DNA of 64,000 bases from Mycobacterium sp. M26 (GTDB lineage: Bacteria > Actinomycetota > Actinomycetes > Mycobacteriales > Mycobacteriaceae): positions 2,765,716 to 2,829,715 of the forward strand of contig NZ_LN929908.1 of assembly GCF_001494595.1 (NCBI RefSeq). Reading direction: 5' to 3'. The notes under the pieces were generated by a model that had not been told where the DNA came from, searched no databases, and was given only the letters and a program-made list of their open reading frames with translations. The position numbers and the translations under genes are program-made. Of the stretch, positions 58,758 to 64,000 are shown piece by piece. The first letter of the stretch is position 1, and each line of letters begins with the position of its first letter.

Positions 58758-59912
58758 TTGAGCATCCAACTCGTTCCCCCCTACCGGCCACTGCCGGCGG
58801 CCACCGCGCAGTTGCGAGGACAGGTTCGCGATTTCATCGCCGCAGATCGGGCAGAGTTCGGCTGGCTACCACGGGTGGATTCCTGGATCTCGTCGTGGGA
58901 TCCTGCGTTCAGCGCGCGACTGGCACGTCGCGGCTGGGTGGGCATGACCATTCCTCGAGAGTTCGGTGGCCGCGGGCTCGGGCACATCGACCGGTTCGTC
59001 GTCATCGAGGAACTCCTTGCGGCGGGGGCTCCGATCGCCGCGCACTGGGTAGCCGATCGTCAGGCGGGGCCCTCGCTGCTCAAACACGGGACCGATGAAC
59101 AATGTCGGCGCTTCTTACCCGCGATCGCAGCCGGCGAGTACTTCTTCGCCATCGGAATGAGCGAGCCCGAGGCGGGCTCCGACCTGGCCGCAGTGCGAAC
59201 GCGCGGCGTCAAAGTGGACGGCGGCTGGGAGTTAACCGGAACAAAGGTATGGACGTCAGGAGCCCACCACGCCCATGCCTTCTTCGTTCTCGCCCGGACC
59301 ACTGGACTGGAGGAGTCCGCACGCCATCGCGGACTCAGCCAGTTCATCGTGCCCTTGGATTCAGCTGGTATCGAGATCCGGCCGATCCAGCTGCTGACCG
59401 GCGCCCACCACTTCAACGAGGTGGTGTTGTCCAAGGTATTCGTGCCCGACGAGATGGTGCTCGGCCAACCGGGAGACGGCTGGGCGCAGGTGACCTCGGA
59501 ATTGGGCTTCGAACGCAGCGGGCCGGAGCGGATACTGTCCACCCAGCCGCTGCTCGACGCCTATCTAGAGCAGCAACGCGGACACGATGTTTCGGCGGCG
59601 ACCACTGTGGGCGACCTCATCTCACAGCTGACCACCCTGCGCCAGCTGTCGGGCTCCATCGCCGCCGCGCTGTCCGAAGGCGATGAGGTCGGCATTGCGG
59701 CCGCCCTGGTGAAAGACTTGGGCACCCGCTACGAGTCCGCGGTGGTCGATGCGGTGGCGACCTCGAGCGACATTGTGCCGCAACCAGACTCCGAGGATCC
59801 GTTCTCGCGCCTACTGGCCGAAGGCATACTGCACGCACCCGGCTTCACGCTGCGGGGCGGAACCAACGAGATCCTCAGCGGCGTGGTGGCCCGCGGACTA
59901 GGACTGCGCTGA
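58758..59912 (+). CDS. Acyl-CoA dehydrogenase, catalytic (alpha-like) subunit
   Basis: A 384-residue FadE. SEPEAGSDLAAVRTRGVK, WTSGAHHAHAFFVLART, and the catalytic-Glu helix ELGFERSGPERIL are visible; the C-terminal end is GGTNEILSG. The start is TTG 58758, with a weak ribosome-binding site. The neighbouring FadE at 59915 follows by 2 bp and lacks the catalytic Glu, suggesting an alpha-beta pair. Likely steroid- or branched-acid-type. Confidence 0.92.
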   Translation: MSIQLVPPYRPLPAATAQLRGQVRDFIAADRAEFGWLPRVDSWISSWDPAFSARLARRGWVGMTIPREFGGRGLGHIDRFVVIEELLAAGAPIAAHWVADRQAGPSLLKHGTDEQCRRFLPAIAAGEYFFAIGMSEPEAGSDLAAVRTRGVKVDGGWELTGTKVWTSGAHHAHAFFVLARTTGLEESARHRGLSQFIVPLDSAGIEIRPIQLLTGAHHFNEVVLSKVFVPDEMVLGQPGDGWAQVTSELGFERSGPERILSTQPLLDAYLEQQRGHDVSAATTVGDLISQLTTLRQLSGSIAAALSEGDEVGIAAALVKDLGTRYESAVVDAVATSSDIVPQPDSEDPFSRLLAEGILHAPGFTLRGGTNEILSGVVARGLGLR

Positions 59913-59914
59913 AC

Positions 59915-60988
59915 ATGACAACAGAGACGGGCGCATCCGCCGATCTGCTCGCCCTACGCGAGCTCGCCGACGACATCTTCGATGCCGCGACCGAGCCCAT
60001 CCTCGACGCTCAACAGGTCGCCCTCCCCTATGACACCAAGCTTTGGGTGACGTTGTCGGAGTCGGGCCTGACTCTGCTGACCACACCGGAGTCCCTGGGC
60101 GGCAGCGGAGCCGGGATCCCCGAACTTGCAGTAGTGCTGGAAAGCGCCGGCTACCACGGTGCAGCGGTGCCACTGGCGGAGCACGACCTGCTGGCAGCAT
60201 GGCTGCTCCGGATGTCCGGCCAGGAAATCCCGCAGGGGCCCATGGTGGCCGCCGCCGCGCCCGATAACGGCGATGGGCCGCCGACTGTAAACGGGCTGTC
60301 GTGGGCCGACGTGGCCGAGACCCTGGTGCTCCTCGGCGACGGCCTCGTCACCGCAGTGCCCCGCGAGCAGTGGACGATCATCGACGAGACTCATGACATC
60401 ACCGGCCAGACGCGAGCGACGGTGCGCATCGAGACCACGCTGGATACCGGCCATCCTGTCACCGACGACGTGAGTGGTGAGTTCCGACTGCGTGGCGCGC
60501 TTGGCATCGTTCTGCAAACGTGCGGAGCGCTGGCGCGCGCCCTCGACCTGTCCCGGGAGCACGTGCAGAAACGTGAACAATTCGGGCGGCCTATCGCCAA
60601 GTTCCAGGCGGTCCAGTCGCTGCTCTCATCCGCGGCCGGCGCACTGGCTATGGCCAAGACTGCAGCGGCGTTCGCCACTGAAGTGACGGCCGAGCAGGGA
60701 TTCTCCACCACAGCGGGGCAGTTCGCCATCGCGGTGGCCAAGATCGAGTCGGCTCGAGCCGCGACGGTCGTGGCGCGCAACGCCCACCAGGCTCACGGAG
60801 CGATCGGGTTCACCCTGGATCACCGGCTGCGGCATTTCACAAACCGAGCCCTGGCCTGGCGATCGGAATTCGGAAGCCAGCGCTATTGGCAGGAGTACCT
60901 GGGCCGGCTCGCCATCGAGTCCACAGGCACCGCCTGGGATCTGGTGACCGCGCTGAGTTCAGCTTCCTCACAACATGATTCAGGATAG
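59915..60988 (+). CDS. Acyl-CoA dehydrogenase, partner (beta-like) subunit
   Basis: A 357-residue FadE-like protein, shorter than its neighbours. The N-terminal domain (DDIFDAATEPILDAQQVALPYD) is divergent, the FAD loop seen in the other FadEs (SEPGAGSDLA) is absent, and the helix carrying the catalytic Glu reads LQTCGALARALDLSREHVQ. The C-terminal part is typical (AHGAIGFTLDHRLRHFTNR). It is 2 bp after the alpha subunit, so both are co-translated. It is predicted to be the non-catalytic partner. Confidence 0.87.
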   Translation: MTTETGASADLLALRELADDIFDAATEPILDAQQVALPYDTKLWVTLSESGLTLLTTPESLGGSGAGIPELAVVLESAGYHGAAVPLAEHDLLAAWLLRMSGQEIPQGPMVAAAAPDNGDGPPTVNGLSWADVAETLVLLGDGLVTAVPREQWTIIDETHDITGQTRATVRIETTLDTGHPVTDDVSGEFRLRGALGIVLQTCGALARALDLSREHVQKREQFGRPIAKFQAVQSLLSSAAGALAMAKTAAAFATEVTAEQGFSTTAGQFAIAVAKIESARAATVVARNAHQAHGAIGFTLDHRLRHFTNRALAWRSEFGSQRYWQEYLGRLAIESTGTAWDLVTALSSASSQHDSG

Positions 60989-60996
60989 GAAAGACC

Positions 60997-62145
60997 GTGC
61001 GCAGAGACATCTTCGAAGCAGAACACGACGAATTCCGCGCCTTGGCGCGGTCATACTTTGAAACCGTCTGCGTTCCGCACGCCGACGAATGGGAGGAACG
61101 CGGCTACGTCGACCGCGAGGCCTGGCTGGAGGCCGGAAAGCTCGGACTCATCGGCTGGGAGATGCCCGAGGAGTACGGCGGGGCGGGCATCAAGGACTTT
61201 CGGTTCAACGCGATCGTCGACGAAGAGTACTGGCTCACCGGAACGGTCGGTATCGGGCTGGGTGTTCAGAACGATATCCTGGCGAGCTATTTCTCCGAAC
61301 TGACCACCGACGAGCAGAAGAAGCGCTGGCTGCCCGGATATGTGTCTGGTGAGTTGATCACCGCCGTCGCGATGTCGGAACCGGGCGCCGGCTCCGATCT
61401 GGCGAACATCAAGACCTCGGCCCGGCGCGACGGCAGCGACTACATCGTCAACGGGGCCAAGACGTTCATCTCCAACGGCCTGCTGGCCGACCTCGTCGTC
61501 GTGGTGTGCCGCACCAACCCCGATGCCGATAAGCCGCACAAGGGCATCAGCCTACTGGTGGTCGAAGAGGGCATGGCGGGATTCTCCCGTGGCCGCAAAC
61601 TGGACAAGATCGGCCAGAAGTCCGCCGACACAGCAGAACTCATCTTCGAGGACGTCCGTGTCCCAGCCGAGAACCTGATCGGTGTGGAGAACCAGGGCTT
61701 CTACCACCTGATGCGCAATCTGCCGGCTGAACGCCTCGGCATCGCCGTGCACGCCGTGGCCTCGGCGCGCCGGGCGGTAGACCTCTCGCGCCAGTATGCG
61801 GGTGATCGCAAGGCATTCGGCCAGGCAATCGGCACCTTCCAGGTCAACCGGCACGCCCTTGCGCAGATGCAGACCGAGGTCGATGTGATGCAGGCCTACG
61901 TCGACAAATGCATCATGGCGGTCAACAGTGGCGAACTCACCGCCGACGAGGCTGCCGGCGCCAAGTGGTGGTCGACCGAAACCCAGTGGCGCATCATCGA
62001 CCGGTGCCTGCAGTTGCACGGCGGCTACGGCTACATCAATGAGTATGAGATCGCCCGCTTATGGCGGGATGCCCGTGTGCAGCGGATCTACGGCGGTACC
62101 AACGAAATCATGCTCGACATCGTCGGCAAGGGAATGGGCTTCTGA
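60997..62145 (+). CDS. Acyl-CoA dehydrogenase
   Basis: A 382-residue complete FadE of the IVD/LCAD type. FAD segment VAMSEPGAGSDLANIKTS, catalytic Glu in NLPAERLGIAVHAV, and C-terminal RIYGGTNEIMLDIVGKGMGF. The GTG start follows AGGATAGGAAAG. It could act on branched or medium-chain acyl-CoA on its own. It is the third gene of the FadE group and converges with the GntR gene, with 7 bp between the stops. Confidence 0.94.
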   Translation: MRRDIFEAEHDEFRALARSYFETVCVPHADEWEERGYVDREAWLEAGKLGLIGWEMPEEYGGAGIKDFRFNAIVDEEYWLTGTVGIGLGVQNDILASYFSELTTDEQKKRWLPGYVSGELITAVAMSEPGAGSDLANIKTSARRDGSDYIVNGAKTFISNGLLADLVVVVCRTNPDADKPHKGISLLVVEEGMAGFSRGRKLDKIGQKSADTAELIFEDVRVPAENLIGVENQGFYHLMRNLPAERLGIAVHAVASARRAVDLSRQYAGDRKAFGQAIGTFQVNRHALAQMQTEVDVMQAYVDKCIMAVNSGELTADEAAGAKWWSTETQWRIIDRCLQLHGGYGYINEYEIARLWRDARVQRIYGGTNEIMLDIVGKGMGF

Positions 62146-62152
62146 ACCCCGC

Positions 62153-62917
62153 CTACTCCATAAGGTCGATGACCTTATCGGCCACCCCGGTTCGCCGCAG
62201 CTGCTCGCCGGTGGCGATGATCTGGCGGCGCCACAGCGCCTCGGCCTTGCCCGCGTCCTTGGCCTCGATGAGCTCGACGAGCTTCTCGTGAGCCCGGATT
62301 CCAGCGTCGGAAGCCGGAATTCGGTCCTCGGCGCGCAGGGTGGGGCTACCGAGGTAACGGCGAGTAGCGACCTCGATGATCTGGCGAACCACGTCGCTGA
62401 GCACCCGCAGCGTGTTGTTGTCCACGAGTTCGACAACGAGGCGGTGAAAATCGTTCTGCAGCTGCAAGAGTCGGTCAGGGTCGTCGCGGGCATCACGTTC
62501 GGCGGCGACAGCCTCCCTCAGCCGCTTGAGGTCTTTGGCGCTGCGCGACCTGGCCAGCATCGCCGCACACGGGGCTTCGATAGCCGCCGCCGCAAGGAAC
62601 ACATCCGCCGTCGTCGCCTGCCGGTATTCCAGGACCAGACCCGCGTAGTGGGCCGCCGTCGCGATTCGGGGCACAGCGACTTCGATACCGCCACGCGATC
62701 CACGCTTGACCGTCACCAATGACTCGGACTCCAGGACGCGGATAGCCTCTCGCATGGTCGGCCGCGACACTCCGAATTCGAGGAGCAACTGCTGCTCGCT
62801 GGGAAGCAGGTCGCCTTCGGCCAATTCGCCGCGCACGATGCGACGACGGATCTGGTCGGCAATCACGGTAGCGGCCCTGCCTACCTGGCCTTCGCTGGCC
62901 TCCGCACCCAAGGACAT
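62153..62917 (-). CDS. GntR/FadR (FCD) transcriptional regulator
   Basis: A 254-residue GntR/FadR regulator. Winged helix: DQIRRRIVRGELAEGDLLPSE and EFGVSRPTMREAIRVLESESLV; then the FCD domain. It is related to the GntR at 42989 (same PSE and FGVSRPTxREAxRxLESE patterns), so the two are paralogues. The start ATG 62917 is 6 bases after a TACTGT -10 (62929-62924, minus), a leaderless arrangement. It probably senses an acyl-CoA or organic acid of the pathway. Confidence 0.92.
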   Translation of the reverse strand: MSLGAEASEGQVGRAATVIADQIRRRIVRGELAEGDLLPSEQQLLLEFGVSRPTMREAIRVLESESLVTVKRGSRGGIEVAVPRIATAAHYAGLVLEYRQATTADVFLAAAAIEAPCAAMLARSRSAKDLKRLREAVAAERDARDDPDRLLQLQNDFHRLVVELVDNNTLRVLSDVVRQIIEVATRRYLGSPTLRAEDRIPASDAGIRAHEKLVELIEAKDAGKAEALWRRQIIATGEQLRRTGVADKVIDLME

Positions 62918-62921
62918 CGCT

Positions 62922-62930
62922 CTACAGTAG
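62922..62930. promoter_or_regulatory. CTAC-A-GTAG palindrome at GntR promoter
   Basis: A 9-bp palindrome CTACAGTAG overlaps the TACTGT -10 of the GntR gene, 5-13 bases before its ATG, the place for autorepression. Confidence 0.45.
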
Positions 62931-62963
62931 CGACTGCGGCGCCGAACGCAGGGACATCGTCCG

Positions 62964-64000
62964 TCAGCGGGACAGGATCGACACCGCAGAGGCACCGGGC
63001 GCGCCATAGAGATGGGTGTAGCCCACCCGCGGCGAGTTGGGCACCTGCCGTTCACCGGCGCGACCCTGCAGTTGCAGAACGATCTCGTAAACCTGCCGAA
63101 GTCCGGACGCACCGATCGGCTCACCGTTGGCGATCAGTCCGCCATCGGTGTTCACCGGCAGCCGGCCGCCGATCTCGGTCATCCCGTCGGCGATCCACTT
63201 CTCCTGCTCGCCGTCGGCACAGAAGCCGTTCTCCGCCATGTGAATCAGCTCTGAGCCGGCATCGGTGTCCTGGAGTTGGGCGACGTCGACGTCCGATGGT
63301 CCCAGGCCCGCCGCCTCGTAGGCGGCCTTTGACGCATCCACGGTAGGACTCGGCGCACTCTGCAGTGGTAGCGACGGGCTCTGCACCTCAAATGCGCCGT
63401 CACGGCGGCTGCGCAGTTCGGCGGCGCGTACGAATACCGGCGTGGAGGTGAACTGCCGGGCCAGATCGGCTCGGCACAGCACGAGGGCCGCGGCGCCCTC
63501 GTCCGGCCCGCAGTACATGTAGCGAGTCAGTGGATAGTTGACCATCTCCGAGGACAGCACCTGCTCGACCGAAACCGGGGTCCGACGCCACGCGTGCGGG
63601 GTGATCGAACCGTTGCCCAGGTTCTTGGCCGCGATCCGCGCCAGACTCTCGTGGCTGATGCCGTGCTCGTGCATGTAACGATTGATCTTGGTCCCGAAGA
63701 AGTGCGTCGTCAGGAACATGCCGGTTTGGCCGTACCACTGCGGCAGGCCCACTACCGATGGGTCGGCGGCGAACGCTCCGCGCGGATGCTTGTCCATGCC
63801 GATTGCCATCGCGATGTCGGCCTCACCGTGTCGGATCGCCTGGACTGCCATCTGCAGTGACGTACCCCCCGTCGCACAACCGTTGAAGACGCCGCGCACC
63901 GGGATCCCGGTCAGGCCCAACCAACTCACCACGGCATCCGGGTTGGACACCTCGTAGCTGCCCACGTAGGCGGACTGCACCTGCGCCCAGTCGAGGCCGG
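62964..64000 (-). CDS. Thiolase-like lipid-transfer protein (cut by window end)
   Basis: The C-terminal part of a thiolase-fold protein in the lipid-transfer (SCP-x/Ltp) group. The frame is open beyond base 64000, so the start is outside; the last visible codons read GLDWAQVQSAYVGSYEV. The active-site Cys region is NGCATGGTSLQMAVQAI, and the His region is GGLIANGEPIGASGLRQVYEI, where the usual GHPxG is GEPIG. The C-terminal end is YTHLYGAPGASAVSILSR. It may cleave a 3-ketoacyl-CoA or act as aldolase. A DUF35 partner may lie outside the window. Confidence 0.85.
   Translation of the reverse strand, partial: GLDWAQVQSAYVGSYEVSNPDAVVSWLGLTGIPVRGVFNGCATGGTSLQMAVQAIRHGEADIAMAIGMDKHPRGAFAADPSVVGLPQWYGQTGMFLTTHFFGTKINRYMHEHGISHESLARIAAKNLGNGSITPHAWRRTPVSVEQVLSSEMVNYPLTRYMYCGPDEGAAALVLCRADLARQFTSTPVFVRAAELRSRRDGAFEVQSPSLPLQSAPSPTVDASKAAYEAAGLGPSDVDVAQLQDTDAGSELIHMAENGFCADGEQEKWIADGMTEIGGRLPVNTDGGLIANGEPIGASGLRQVYEIVLQLQGRAGERQVPNSPRVGYTHLYGAPGASAVSILSR

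Noticed and set aside
1..64000. tRNA, rRNA, integrase, transposase or phage genes
   Set aside because: None was recognised in either strand. The accessory region has no visible mobility gene, so recent transfer is not supported by direct evidence.

Overview
The window is high-GC, densely packed actinobacterial DNA. Several things point to a non-tuberculous Mycobacterium or Mycolicibacterium: a fadD9/car-type carboxylic acid reductase beside ruvCAB, yebC and pdxS-tesB-pdxT (the order I recall from the Rv2590-Rv2606c region of M. tuberculosis), a complete yrbE-mce operon, a mycofactocin-type SDR, many FadE-like dehydrogenases, and leaderless or GTG/TTG starts.

Layout. (1) 1-12.2 kb is a conserved housekeeping block: the end of a carboxylic acid reductase, a membrane diguanylate cyclase, a DUF1304 protein, ruvC-ruvA-ruvB, an MFS exporter, a small membrane protein, yebC, and pdxS-tesB-pdxT. 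A TetR/CocE-hydrolase pair and a 43-aa ORF sit between yebC and pdxT. (2) 12.4-29.5 kb starts an accessory catabolic region: a DDN-like protein and TetR pair, a DUF35/thiolase pair, an aldehyde dehydrogenase-GMC oxidoreductase pair, a mycofactocin-type SDR, a PaaK-like ligase with an unusual partner, a P450 with [3Fe-4S] ferredoxin, a hotdog thioesterase, a degenerate acyl-CoA ligase, an alpha/beta hydrolase, an amidohydrolase, a TetR, a second P450 and a secreted CAP-domain protein. (3) 29.5-30.4 kb is a gene-free, relatively AT-rich gap. (4) 30.4-40.2 kb is yrbEA-yrbEB-mceA-F followed by a MaoC hydratase. mceF carries a 71-bp tandem duplication that shifts its frame and cuts off the C-terminal tail. 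(5) 40.2-64 kb is a beta-oxidation-like set: SDRs, three crotonases plus a fourth divergent one, two class III CoA-transferases, six acyl-CoA dehydrogenases (two look like non-catalytic partner subunits), two amidohydrolases, an AMP-ligase, a thiolase, a lipid-transfer-type thiolase cut by the window end, one TetR and two GntR/FadR regulators.

A working model, inferred only, is that the Mce/YrbE complex imports a hydrophobic, probably polycyclic or branched substrate. P450s and dehydrogenases oxidise it, acyl-CoA ligases or CoA-transferases activate it, and paired FadEs, crotonases, SDRs, amidohydrolases and thiolase/DUF35 enzymes shorten or open it. The substrate cannot be read from the sequence. 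I saw no tRNA, rRNA, CRISPR array, transposase or phage gene.
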